In this document: piece by piece, positions 1 through 12,034 of the stretch
Position numbering within the stretch: position 1 is the stretch's first letter
Layout: every line of letters begins with the position of its first letter
Origin: Nephrocerus scutellatus
Lineage: Eukaryota; Arthropoda; Insecta; Diptera; Pipunculidae
Length of the DNA: 64,000 bases
Assembly (NCBI GenBank): GCA_947095585.1
Contig: OX352765.1
Location: forward strand, 75,685,976 to 75,749,975
Reading direction: 5' to 3'
Made by a program: the position numbers and the translations under genes
Notes under the pieces: model-generated
Database searches by the model: none
Told to the model about the DNA's origin: nothing
Seen by the model: the letters and a program-made list of their open reading frames with translations, nothing else

Positions 1-1686
1 GGACTAAAATGTAAATATATCATTTAGGTTGCAGTTTATCTGATAAATGTTATTATTTATTAAATTCATTGAAACAAATTACGTTCAAACTCAATGAAAT
101 TCAAAGAAAAAGGCATGACATAAGATAGCATGCATTTCAAAATGCATGGCACCTATCTGCCCATCCTTAAAACCAGTATTATATCTATTGCTTCGATTTC
201 GTATTGTTATTATCCAAGTTTCATAAATTAATAGGTACAAACATTTCTTTCTTCTAAAATATTTTCTCCTCACTGGATAAATCAAACCGGAATATTCCGC
301 TTAGGTTTACGTTGCGGAATTCAAAAAAATAAATTGGCATGTTCCATAGATGCATAGGGAGCGGTTTCGACGTTTGTATGGATGTGTGTGTGATGTTGTG
401 CAGCACATTGTGAATAATTTATATTGGCCAAACCTTCAATTAGATAATACTGCACTCGGCACTCTAGGGAGTGTTTCAGTAGGACAGCGTAGCAACAATC
501 AGGCAATGGGCTTTTCCACAACCGCAAGGCCAAGGACACCAATCATTTCCTTACCCTAATCTACTTAGTATGATATCTGCTGTTGGTTTTTTTTTGTCTC
601 TTCTTCTTCTTCCTGTTCTTTTTCTTTTTGTCTGTTTGTCTTCATTATTATGCACACTAGCACAGAGTAAGTAGCCTTCAGCCGTCAGTTGCACGTATTG
701 CAGTTGCTTGTAATTATGACCAACATCGCGTCGCGTTTGTCGATCTAAATCACCAACCCACCAGAATTCGCGAACGACACGACTCCATGTCCTTTGTACG
801 TTGTTGTTGTTGTTGTTTATGAAGTTTTTTGCTATTGGCATAATGTTATTTTGTTTTGTTTTGTTTTTATTTTGTGAGCGACGGTAAAACACGTACACCG
901 CAGATACACGTATATATTCTTGACGTTATACACTTTGTAGTCCTTTGAAAAACGAAAACTGTTTAGATCAGCTTACAAGAGTCCTGTTGCTAATGCTGTC
1001 ACACAGGACTTATCCGTAATGCAATTCCCCGCAGGCACCATCTTCATTGAGTTCATAATGCAATTATGACTACTGCTACTAGTGCTGATACTGTTGGTTG
1101 TTGGCGATGAGAGTTATTGTTAACATCAAATCCTGGTAGTTTGTAAAATTGATAGAAGAAAAAGCGAAAGGAAACTGTAATAATTTATACTTCCATCGGG
1201 TTAGTATTGGGTTATCTATTAAGATAAAATCTTTGTGTATTTTTTTTGTATTTAACTTAATACTTCACATTACAGACGGGGTGCTGCTCTTGACATATGC
1301 TTGATAAAAAAAGGAACATTTTTGACCTTTTATGATTTGGTTTTAGTTGACGAACTCTTTCAAAATATTGGCAGCAGCAGAATGCGGAGAGTTCAAGTGG
1401 AACTGATTTAAAAATTAAAAAAGGGAAAAAAAAAAGAAACCGAAAAACCAAATCGTAACCAATCCGAAAATTTAAAATATCCCTTACGTAACCGAAAACG
1501 GAATAATTACGAGCACAAAGGGCGAAGTGTTGTTTGTTTGTCCACTCGCATTTTTCAACCTTTACCAGTCAAAATTTGATGGAACTTTTTTAAAAAACAA
1601 TTGCAATTGCGACTTGCGATGACGCAATGTAAGATTTTTTTATTCATTTGGGTAGTTTTGGGTAGAGGCGTGAAAGATTAACTAAA
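1..1686. other. Unassigned non-coding stretch
   Basis: I recognise no gene, RNA or repeat family here. It contains a short (TTG)n microsatellite at about 801-817 and T-rich and A-rich tracts. Open frames on the minus strand near 551-898 are low-complexity: an Asn run from the microsatellite and Lys/Arg-rich ends. They do not resemble a protein family. The stretch could be intronic or upstream DNA of the doublecortin/EMAP gene whose first visible exon is at 7472, because that gene's 5' exons are not seen. Confidence 0.4.
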
Positions 1687-4600
1687 ATGAAAATGGATGC
1701 CGATTTATCACAGACCACTAATTCAATTCCCACGGGCGGCATACGACCTAGACCTGGCGAGGAAGCATCGGATCTGGGGAACTGATCAAATACCCAAGTC
1801 GCCAATGAGAAGAAGAGGAAGAAATGAAAAATCCAATCCAATTCAGACTTGACTTCGAAATCTCTAACTACATCACTGAACACAGGACCTGCACCAGAAA
1901 TAGACTGCTTGCCCAGTTGTTCAAAGGCTTTTAAGTCTATACAGAGGCGAAGCTATTCTGAAATAGCGGCCAAGGTATTGACAGCTGTTATATCAGCGAG
2001 GAAGAATGAAGGCAAGTTGTCAAAAAAACAACTTGACTTTGTCCAAGAACGCCTTTGGAAATTTGTGGTGGAAAAAGATTCACCAGATTCTAAGATTTGT
2101 TATTTGATTCACGACCGACCGACCGACGAGGGAATGAGCCTGAATCAGGGCACCATCACAGTATAATGTTTCAATGAACGCTTCTTCGCATGGCTTTCAT
2201 CAAAGATGGGAGCTTTACCAGCCTTTGAAGGCAGTACCTTCTTCGTAAGCAGAGGGGAACGTCACAAGCTGGTAAAGGCGACAATCCGCTTACTTGAAAA
2301 ACTCTGGAAGCCTGCGGAAATTGTCGCAAGACTCCGAATCAAAAATCAGGGTCTTGACACAAATAAATGGCGAGCCTACTCACAGAAAGAGTGTGGAAAT
2401 GATGCATCCCTACTCTTTGTGGGAGTGAATGAGCCATCTTTCAAGATTCTGAAAGAAAGGTTCGGATTGCATCCCTACTACTTTCTTTGTCGTGCCTCAG
2501 TGCTCATCAAGGGAAGTGGCGGCGATAAAGGGGGTAAAAAATTATAGATAATGTCTGTTCTGCTATGTAGTAGTCATACGAGTTGAAAACATCACCTTAA
2601 ATAATCCTTGTGCGGTCGGGAATATCGTGGACGTATCTGTGGCTTAGGCATGATTGATTGGGGCACTGTCTTTTATCATGAAGGGAGTAATCGTCCTCTG
2701 GCCTGTTTGATAATTGCAAAAATTATCTCAGCCAGCGACAATTCTGTTCTCAAGATCTTGTCGCAGATAAAATATTTTATCAGATATGTGGGAGAAAGGC
2801 AAGACCCATTGTTGCATCTGCTTATCTCCCATATGACTCCATTAGTCCTCCTCCATCAAGGGAACTGATGGAACTGGTTAGATACTCTGAATCTAACAAT
2901 ATGATTCTAATTGTTGTATGCGATGCGAATTCTCAGCATACCATCTGGGGAACCAGCAAATGCAACTACAGAGGACTTCAACTGTTGGACTTTCCACAGA
3001 CGTCGTCGTAATAAATAACATTGGCAATAAGCCAACATTTATGAACAGTCAGAGGAAAGAAGTGATTGATCTAACCCTGTCAAACGACAAAATGATCAAA
3101 GTGCAATAAGATATCTCACTGTCCGACAATAGATATAAGCGCCGAATTTAACACAATTCCCGCCGGCAGAAATCCAAGAAGAACTGACAAACGAAGCTAA
3201 AATCCTTAATGGATAGCTTTGTTGAGTTCTGTCCAGCCAGAAAGGAGTGGAAAGGGAAAACTGTTCCCTGGTGGCACAGTGAACTTCAAAAACTTCGCTG
3301 GATCTCACGGAAGCTTCTCAATAGAGCCTTAAAAACAGATCTTGAAAGCGACTGGGAGACTTATAGCAGTAAGCAGAAATAATATAAGGCAAAAGTAAAG
3401 AAGGCTAAGCTCGAGTCCTATAGGAACTTCTGCTCCGAAATAAATGATCTAAGTGAAACAGCAAGGCTATGCAAAATCTTTCAAAAAGACAACAGAGCCA
3501 AACTCAACTCACTCAGGAAATCGGATGGGACTTTTACCAACTCTATGCAGGAGGTCAATGACATTTTACTCCACACTCACTTCCCAGGAAGCAGAGTGTA
3601 AAGGGAGACTAATAGTGTCAACTTGGCTCCAGATGGAAGATATGTCACCAGATATGATTGGTATGTAGCAGGAAAGGTGGCTAAATCGGACGCAATATAA
3701 TTCTCTTTTTCGTCCTTCAAGGATTTTGAAGCACCAGGTCCGGATGGTATACACCCAATAATGCTGAAACATGGTGGCAATATACTTATAGACGAGCCAA
3801 AACTGATTTACACATCTAGTTGGCCTTCGGGTATGTTTCTACTTGTTTATGCAATGTAAGAGTAGCTTTTATCCCGAAACCAGGTAAAAGCGACTACTCA
3901 CAAGCTAAAAGCTTCAGACTAATCAGTCTTTCATCATTTGTCCTGAAAGGTCTTGAACGCTTGATTGAGATGTATATTAGGTCCAAAATACTCAAAAGAA
4001 ATCCCTTAAATGTGAATTAGCACGCCTATCAGTGTGGTAAATCCTGTGAGTCTGCTCTTCGTGATCTTGTTTGCAGGATTGAAAAGAGAATGATGTGTGG
4101 AGCATAGGGGTGTTTATTGGTTTGAGGGAGCTATTGACAACGCTACCTTTGACTTGATGTGCAGGATATGGAGCCGAACCAACCTTAACCAAATAAATTC
4201 ACTACATGCTTTCCCGCCGGCTTCTTCAGACAGGCGAAAATATGGATGATAAAGTAACGGTCGAAGTGGCCAAGGGATGCTCACAAGGTGGAGTCCTTTC
4301 GCGGCTTCTATGGTGCCTTGTTGTCGATTCTTTGCTCGAAGAAGTTGTTCAATTCGATATACACATACAAGCTTATGCGGACGATGTATGTCTTATTTCA
4401 TCCAATAAATCCTTCATGGCCGCCTATATAAATCTACAGATGGCTCTGAATCGGTTGGATAATTGGTGTAGCAGAAATGGACTATCGGAAAATCCGAGTA
4501 AAACTACTGCAGTTTAATTACTCGTAAATGTAAATTCGATGGTCTTATTCCTCCTGTACTAAAAGGCTTCACTTTGCCAATCTCCACGGAAGTCAAATAT

Positions 4601-5850
4601 TTAGGAGAAATTCTAGATTGCAAGATGATGTGGAAGATTCACCTGGAATCGAATATCGAAAGCTCAGTTTACATTTATTCATTGTAAAAGAGCATTTGGT
4701 AAATCATTGGGGCTGAGTCCGAAAATGGTACACTGGTTGTACTCAACGATTATCAAACCCATTCTCACCTATGCGGCAGCTGTTTGGTGGCCAAGAACTT
4801 GTCTTAAAATGGGTAAGAGAACACTAAACAAATTGCAAAGGAACGGGAAATTCAACTAAGATCCTTAGGAAATTCGAACCCATATGCTACACTGATGGTT
4901 CTCTCAACGATGAAGGAACTAGTGCGGGATGGTTCTTAAATGAAAATTCTAAGGAGTCATTTGCAAATGGCCAATTGTTTTTCAAACAGAAATATTTGCT
5001 ATTTTAAAATTTGCCAACTGGGCTGTCGCTAAAAAGATACAAGGACGAATCTTTGCAATATGTAGTGACAGCCAAGCAGCTCTACTAGCACTGGAATCAC
5101 CTAGTGTCAATTCGAAGATTGTTCTAGAATGTAAGAGAAGACTTAACTCTATTTGAAGATGGAATTCCGTCACTCTTATCTGGGTTCCCGGACATACAGG
5201 AATAAAGGAAATGAATTTGCTGATGCACTTGCAAGAAGTGGTTCTTCCAATACTTCTAATGGTCCGGAACTAATGTTAGGCTTGAGTCATCATCATCATC
5301 ATATTTGGCTCTACAACCGGGGTCCGATCCTGGCCTCCTGCAAAAAGTCTCTGCGGTACCGATTTCGAGCTGATGTCATCCAGTTTGTTTTGAGTCAGGC
5401 AAGCTTAATTATTGGTATTCGAATATTGATGGAAGCCGAAGCCGAACAGGAACAAAGTTGGCACTCCATTAATATATGAAGAACTACCAAGCTTTTTGTG
5501 GATAGGCCGAACAAAAACACCGCTAAGTTCATTTTGGGAATATCCAGAAGGAGCTGTCGGAGCATGGTCGGTTTAGTTACAGGACATAACTCGACCCGAC
5601 AAGTTGGGACTTATATTGGATCCAATATGTAAGTCTTGCCAGGAGGAAGAAGAAACAACTTCATATTTCCTTTGTAGCTGTCCTACGTACTAGGCTACGC
5701 TTGCTACGAAGAGATTTCAATAGTAAACTTACTGGGAACGAGTACAATGAACCAAAGGTCTGAGTGCTCTTGTGTGGTTCTTCGCAAATTATCACACCAA
5801 CCCACTATACTATATAGTGTTGTTTAGATACAATTATTTTAAAAGTAGTG
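1687..5850 (+). mobile_element. Degenerate RNase H-bearing LINE (I/LOA/R1-like), near full length
   Basis: Decayed non-LTR retrotransposon broken by many stops and frameshifts. An ORF1-like part starts at the ATG at 1687 and runs to about 2550. An endonuclease-like region follows at about 2610-3390. The reverse transcriptase lies at 3840-4515, with the GCSQGGVLS motif and the YADD catalytic box at 4373-4384. An RNase H region (YTDGS near 4885, SDSQAALLALE near 5065, then WVPGHTG near 5185) and a Cys-rich C-terminal knuckle near 5630-5690 follow. Comparison with the minus-strand relative at 31176-32075 indicates an internal deletion near 4848. A short RTE-type fragment interrupts the 3' part. 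It is a pseudo-element: no frame is intact. Exact clade is inferred from the RT-plus-RNase H order and is not certain. Confidence 0.85.
5287..5400 (-). mobile_element. RTE LINE 3'-end fragment inserted in the LINE
   Basis: A (CAT)n stretch followed by sequence reading ATTTGGCTCTACAACC and onwards is the reverse complement of the 3' ends of the RTE copies at about 16130-16235 and 40040-40062, which finish in GAGCCAAATATGATGATG. Heavy 5' truncation with a trinucleotide tail is usual for RTE-type LINEs. It interrupts the 3' part of the surrounding RNase H-bearing LINE, so it is the younger insertion. Confidence 0.65.
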
Positions 5851-5860
5851 GATAACTGAT

Positions 5861-6030
5861 AAGGAGGATAGCCGAAGTAAGCATTGAAGACGGTGGGTCT
5901 TACACATTACTTCGGATATCCTCCTTATAAGTAATACCTTGTCTTATATCTTATTTTATAATAATTATATTTTAAGGAGTGTCTTGTGTAGTAAGACCCA
6001 TCGTCTTCCTTGCTTACTTCGCTATCCTCC
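5861..6030. repeat. Imperfect nested inverted repeat (hairpin)
   Basis: About 44 bases at 5861-5904 (starting AAGGAGGATAGCCGAAGTAA) are nearly reverse-complementary to 5989-6030. A third partial copy of the complementary end (ACTTCGGATATCCTCCTT) sits at about 5909-5926, so two alternative stems can form. It lies directly after the 3' end of the LINE. Confidence 0.7.
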
Positions 6031-7471
6031 CTAACAGCTTACCACTCCCTTGTAAACAATTATATTTTAAGGAGGTCGATATAACAATATATACCTACAT
6101 AACACTTTGAAAACTTAGTTAACGCTATACACAAATGAAACCAATTAATTCTTTATTGAATTAGTAATAAAAATTAGTTTGAAAGACCACTTAAATCGAA
6201 ATATTGAGTTTATCTTTTACTTTATAAATAATTTTTCAATTGCTAACTAACAATAAACTCTATAAAGTCTTGAACCAAAACCACAAAAACAAGTATTTAT
6301 TAAATAAATGTCAACTCAAAGTTTCTTTTGTTTTTCTAAGTAAGATATATCGATTTTTTATGCCTTGATCAAAAACCTTAAACATAAAATTGCAAGGGCT
6401 ATTAGCCTGTCCTAAAGAAATAGTTCTCTCTCACTGCACAAATAAGAAGATCATATAACCTTTAAGGAAACCTTCAATGCCAATTTAGACAGAAAGAAGT
6501 GTTAAAATTATATTCAAAAATCGAATCTTTTAAACAATTGGAGATTTGTTTATTTAATAAATTCCTCGCCATTTTGTCACAAGAATATGCAGGAAAATAG
6601 GGGAGTGCTCGTGATTCCCCATTAATTATTTAATACTTGATTTACGTGTAGTGTTATAATCCCCAAAGACTTAACATAAAACAAACACACACACTCATTT
6701 ACATATCTATATATACGTATTTACCTGCTGTAACCGACAAACCCTTTTAGGCAAGTAAAGGCAACGCCAAAGGCCTTCGTTAATTTATTATCTGCTGGTA
6801 CTTTTCCTCCCTTTCCTTTATAAATTGGGCGTCGTGCCACCAAGCAAAAGTGCAAATCAATTTTGAACCGAAAAGCATTAAGCATTTTCCGTGTTACACG
6901 TTACGTTTTACATTTGGAATAATGCTACACAGGCAAATAAGACCTGAATTTGGCAATTACCGTCGTCCTTCAATAAAGGTGCTAAAGAGAAATATGAAAT
7001 CTTATGGATTTTTCTGGCCGACATGGGCAATTTAGAAGTCTAGAGGTGCTCAATAGGAACACATTTATCAAGCACTTTGCACTCGTCGTTATTAGTGCTA
7101 AGGAAGGCTGACTGGAAGGTTAAAACTAATTATTGCGCCACTATAAACGCACGAACGAGGACAAACGCAAATTTGTGGTCAAATTTGGGTCGCATTAAAG
7201 ACTTTTTTACGCTTTATGGTTTTGTGGCCTATGCACCCCGCTGGCTTTGTTGTGTGTTTTGTGGGTAATAGAAATGTTGACGATTTGAAGAAATTGCGTG
7301 CAAATGTACATTGAGGGGGATGTAACGATCGAGTGATGGCAATTACTTCGACTATAAAAAAAGGTTTATATATTTTGGCCAATTTAACACCAGAATGCTT
7401 GGAACGTACTTAACCGCATATTAACATACGCACACTTAATCTAACGGACATTTTATTACATCCTTTTACAG
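6031..7471. other. AT-rich unassigned stretch before the first DCX-EMAP exon
   Basis: No coding similarity, RNA or repeat family recognised. It ends in a pyrimidine-rich tract and CAG at 7469-7471, the 3' splice site of the first visible DCX-EMAP exon, so at least its last part is intron. Confidence 0.4.
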
Positions 7472-8434
7472 TGCCGCGTCCTGCTGAACTTACGAACGTC
7501 ACAGCCATTCGAAGATGTTCTAGAAGATCTGGGTCAAGTGTTAAAAATTAATGGAGCAAAGAAAATGTACACGGGAACAGGACAAGAGGTATCGTAAGCC
7601 ATTAGCACGTGACACATTTTCTAAATGTACACATCAGGCCACATATAAATTCATACTCATTCACTTTACGATGCACGTGATGTGTCCTTTCAGGTTCGAA
7701 GTTTCTCACAGTTGCGAAATGAATTCGCTGACGTTGACACCTTCTATTTGGCAACGGGGACGGCAATGATTGCTGGCTCCCCTATACGGCGATCCCGGTC
7801 GCGTCCTTCTGTCGTCGCAGCCGCACCCATCCTGACATCAGATGAACTTCCAAAAGTTCCTTTACGAGGAGCTCGACCTCGCAGCAAAAGCCGCCCAAGA
7901 ATCCTGTACGCGCCAGAGAGTGAAATACTCCGCTCCAATGGGGAATACACAATGCTGGACATGATGAAGGAAGAGCCAACCAAAGTCACAATTCGCGGAT
8001 TACGACGGACATTCTATCCGCCCATTCATCATGCCCCAGCGGACAATGCTCCGCCAGATAAGAAGCTGCAACTCCAATGGGTGTAAGTATATACTCGTAT
8101 GCAAGAGAATTACAGAGAGTGGGAAGTGCGGCCATGGACCGCGGCTGTGGGTGAGCGTAGAGAGGACAGTAGAATGATTCTGTACCTAGTAGTTGCTTCC
8201 AGTGCCACTGGGGGAAATTCTTAAATCCTTTTGTTCTTTTTTTTGCGAGTAATCTTTTTTTTGCTTTCGTTTTTCTCTTTGAAGTCATGGCTACCGGGGA
8301 ATCGATGCTCGGCGTAACTTGTGGGTATTACCGTCGGGGGAATTACTCTACTATGTGGCAGCAGTTGCTGTGTTGCTCGACCGCGACGAAGATGCACAGA
8401 GACATTACACTGGCCACACGGAGGATATTATGTG
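7472..8434 (+). CDS. DCX-EMAP: DCX-EMAP-like gene, exons 1-3 (doublecortin end and HELP motif); 5' partial
   Basis: First three visible exons of a doublecortin/echinoderm microtubule-associated protein-like gene: 7472-7588, 7694-8082 and 8285-8434, phases 0, 2 and 2. Exon 1 encodes [20 protein letters not shown] and onwards, and exon 2 opens with [11 protein letters not shown]. This is the second half of a doublecortin (DCX) domain; its RNGD-type first half must lie further 5' and is not seen. Exon 2 then encodes a basic Ser/Arg/Pro-rich linker of about 90 residues. Exon 3 gives [19 protein letters not shown] and then [11 protein letters not shown], the HELP motif and first GH dipeptide of the EMAP beta-propeller. 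In Drosophila DCX-EMAP binds microtubules and acts in mechanosensory cilia and campaniform or chordotonal receptors (family knowledge). The open start follows an acceptor CAG, so this is not the true N-terminus. Confidence 0.9.
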
Positions 8435-9514
8435 GTAAGCAAAAGTTTATCTAACTAATAATAATGCGAAGAATCAGGCGAAATAGAAAAGAAAAACAAC
8501 ACACAACTACAACAACTACAAGAAGGAAGGAAGCCAGGAAGGAAGGACGAAGAGCTTGAGTAATCTTGGATTTTATTTATAAAGTTGGGCAGGTGGAAAA
8601 GTTGTAAATTAACACAGGCACCAACGAGCATATGTATAACAGACACTTCCATTGTGGTGGATTTTTATTCCAAAGGAAACTCCTAACAGGATTAGCAATA
8701 AAGTGATATTAGTTAAGTTTAAAGTTGAGGCGAGATAGGATTTATTCTGTAGCTCTGTGGGATCGGATTTATCGAGTGGAAAACATTTTATTACGGCGAA
8801 ATTCGATTTTGTTATAAATTTGTCTGCCAAAGGATTAAGAAAATTGTCAAATAAATTTGGCGTACATGAGGTCAACCAGTTGAATCGATTTACTCTCACA
8901 ATATTTTCCTTCCCAATATTTTCTTTGTCTTTTAATCCCTTCGCGGTCATTACTTTAGCTTATACTTGCATTACATATAGCGCATTGTTAAAGGAATAAA
9001 AGGATGATTAGATGATATATCCAATATGAATACCGTACTGAAAAGAAAATCCATGCACGTTATGGCAATGACAGTTTGGCTTAAGGAATCACCGTTGTCA
9101 GGAATATTTATGCGACTGAAATTTAGGGGGACAGCTAATGCTGCTTTTCACCGTGTAAAAGCACCAATAGATCTTATTTCCCCCTTCTTAAAATACCATT
9201 AAGAAATCTGATTTTCCGACCAACAGTGATACATACACATATCCATAGGTATTCGTAAATGCATGCTAAAAATGCTGATAAACCTACCCAAATCCATTCA
9301 GAGTTCATAACACGAATACAAAATGTTCTACAAACTGTACTTCGCATCATTCCAATCTGCAACCATTTAAAATTCACGAATATACGACTAAGCCATATCA
9401 GTCTTTTAACAGCGTAATATCCTCTATACCCAGTTCGAAAGCTCGAGAAGTGGTGATTAAGCGAACACCTATCAATTGATTTTCTTGAAAGCTTATCTTA
9501 ATAAAAAAAAACAA

Positions 9515-9970
9515 TTAACCCATAAAATTTAAAATTTTTCCTACTCAGAGATACAGATATGTGCAAAGTTTGAATAAAATCGGGGCAATTTAAGAAAAAA
9601 TGATTTGGGAGCCCCTCGTCCCTGGGGCTCAATCACTGCCAAATTTTTACAAAAACTGTTGTCTATTGAAAATACGCCTGAGTATAAAATTTGAAGAAGA
9701 TCGGGTAATTTTCTTAAAACTTTGTATGGGAAACCCTCGACCCCGGTGCCCAATCACTTCCAAATTTTTACAAAAGTGCTATCGGAGATACATATTTGTA
9801 TAAAATTTTAAGAAAATCGGATACATTTTTTTAAATAATTTTATGGTAGCCCCTGACCACCGGGCCCGATCAATTCCAGATTTTTTTAAAAAGTGTTGTC
9901 ACCGGAGATACATATGTGTACAAAATTTGAAGAAATTTGGGACTTAGGAAGTTGGTTAAAAATTTATATA
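9515..9970. repeat. Family A repeat copy (intron 3 of DCX-EMAP)
   Basis: Begins AACCCATAAAATTTAAAATT and contains three or four degenerate tandem units. Each carries a TACATATGTGTA-like core, an AAATTTGAAGAAxATCGG segment and a GGGAGCCCCT(C/T)GxCCC segment. The same units recur at seven or more other places in this window. Confidence 0.7.
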
Positions 9971-10510
9971 ATATAATTTTTAAATTCGACATAGTCCGAA
10001 TAAGGTTTATTCAAAAAAAATAGAAAAGTTGCTCAGAAAGTTTTTAAATTGGGAAAAAACTGAAAGTGCTTTTGTCCATACGATTTTTGTTGGACTTGCG
10101 TAGTTCTTTTTTTGTTTTGTTCGTCCTGGGAAAGAAAGACAATAACAAAGGAAAGTCGAAAAATTCGGACAAATAGCAAAAATTATTTTGTTTCTTATGC
10201 TCCTGGAACACTGGAAAAACGCATTCCAGTCTAAATTAAAATAAAATTAAATTTGTGTTGATTCGCGATCTTTCTAACAAAAGTCGTTATTCCATTTATG
10301 TTCCAATAGATTCCAATTATTTGGGATACGTGCGCAAGTGTCATTTGACAGCTGATCCATTCGCACGGTGTTTCTTTTGCTATCTATCAACGCATCCTAA
10401 TGATTCCGACCGACATGCCAGTAGACTTTAAGCGCTTGCAGTTTCGGCTGCGGTTTGCATTCGCAATGACAACAAATAAATCAGTAACTTTTACGCGCAA
10501 TTGAAGTGAA

Positions 10511-10967
10511 ACTTCTTTGATGTTGTGGACAAAAAGATCTCCAAAGGACCCCAAAGACCTTCAAAAGGCCCCTAAAGACCCCGAAAAGAATCACAAAAAT
10601 ACCTCCGAAACTCCCTCAAAATCCCCAAGAATCATTAAAGACCCCCCAAAAGATCATCAAAAGTCCCCCAAAAGACCCTCAAAAGACACCCCGAAATACC
10701 ACAAAAAGACAGTCAAAAGACCCCAAAAGACCCCAAAAATACTCATCTAGAAACCCCTAAAAGACCCCCAAAAGACCCTGAGAAGACCTCCAAAAGACTC
10801 CCAAAAATACCCTCAAAAGACCCTAAAAAGACCCTAAAAAGACCCCAACAACCCTCAAAGGGCCTCCAAAAGAACCACAAAAGACCCTCAAAAGACTATT
10901 CTAAAGACCATCAGAAAACCCTCAAAAGACCCTAAAAAGATCCTCAAAAGACCCCCACAAAGGTCTT
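10511..10967. repeat. C/A-rich minisatellite, unit about 11 bp (CCCTCAAAAGA)
   Basis: About 450 bp of imperfect repeats such as CCCTCAAAAGACC and CCCCAAAAGACC, with almost no G runs on the + strand. The homologous place in the Helitron at 33423-34320 holds only about 130 bp of the same repeat (34070-34195). The open frame through it (KDPKDLQKAPKDPEK type) is an artefact of the period. Confidence 0.85.
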
Positions 10968-10969
10968 CT

Positions 10970-10994
10970 GGGGGGGGGGGGGGGGGGGGGGGGG
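10970..10994. repeat. 25-bp G homopolymer
   Basis: An uninterrupted run of 25 G on the + strand, flanked by GTCTTCT and CACTCAAAAG. It ends the C/A-rich minisatellite and precedes a region of opposite (G/T-rich) composition. Confidence 0.95.
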
Positions 10995-11357
10995 CACTCA
11001 AAAGATCATACCGAATTTCATACAAATCGGTAGAGAAATGACACTTCCCAAAATTTAAATGTAACACAATAATGTGACCAATTTGATAGGAGTTGTTAGG
11101 TGTCTTAAAAGGGTCTTCAAGGAGTTTTGATGTGGTATTTAGAAGGATTCATGGGCGGGTTCTTGAGGGATGAAACCCCCTCTTATTGGTCTTAAGGTAA
11201 TCTTTAATAGGGTTTTGAGAGGATTAAGAGGGGGTTTTAAGTGGTATCTGAAGAGGATCTTGGAGTATCTTGAAGGTGGTTGAGAGGGAGTCATGAGTGG
11301 ATCTTAATGGATGAGGGAAAGAAGGGGTCATAGACCTTGGTCATGGGGCTCCTATTC

Positions 11358-12002
11358 ATACTAATATTAGGTATAAATGTGAATTTAACTCTGTCTGTCT
11401 GTCTGTTACCTTTTCACGGCTAAGCGGCTTGACCGTTTTGGCTAGTTTTAAATGTTCTTAAAAGTCCGGGGAAGGTTATATATAGGATCCTGGAAAATTG
11501 GAAAATTCGGGGAACACTGAAAAAAAATGCCGTTTTCCATGGGATTTATGTATGAAGTCGCGACCGACCGAGTCGCGACCGACCGAGTCACGATTCGAAC
11601 AAGTTTTAGTCGATTATATATTTTTCTGGGTGGTCTGACCACCCCACTGATTGTGGGGGTATCAGGATTCACGTGCCCCTTTGTATGTCTGTATGCCTAT
11701 TTGTTCGAGATGCTCCCATATATATGTTTTAAATATCACAGGGGCATCATAATGACTGTTTGCTGTGTGCTGCGTTTTGTACGACTGTGTTTTGTACGAC
11801 TATCACGCCATATACAGGTTTCATAATGACTGTGTGCTATGTGTTGCGCTGTTTTCTATGCTGTGTTTTGTACGAATAGTGCAAATGCCATTTGGTGTCG
11901 AAGGCAATCTATGCATTGAACAACAAGTCTCACACATTGTCATTTGGTTATTTGAGAATTAACTATGGTTTTTAATTTCTCTATATTAACTTCACTTGCC
12001 CG

Positions 12003-12034
<32 letters not shown>

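Larger units (their letters stand above)
9975..11355 (+). mobile_element. Helitron-like copy containing an expanded minisatellite
   Basis: The stretch from the AAATTCGACATAGTCCGAAT motif through GATTCGCGATCT and TCATTTGACAGCT matches the Helitron at 33423-34320 segment by segment. After the minisatellite it resumes the matching GTAACACAATAATGTGAC motif at about 11060. No clear CTAG end is visible before the next Helitron-like start near 11358. Internal repeats differ strongly in length between the two copies. Confidence 0.65.

Noticed and set aside
551..898. 115-codon minus-strand frame
   Set aside because: The Asn run is from a (TTG)n microsatellite and the rest is charged low complexity. 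No family features or splice context.
10517..10750. Open frame rich in KDPKDxQK
   Set aside because: It lies entirely in the CCCTCAAAAGA minisatellite, and the pattern follows the repeat period.
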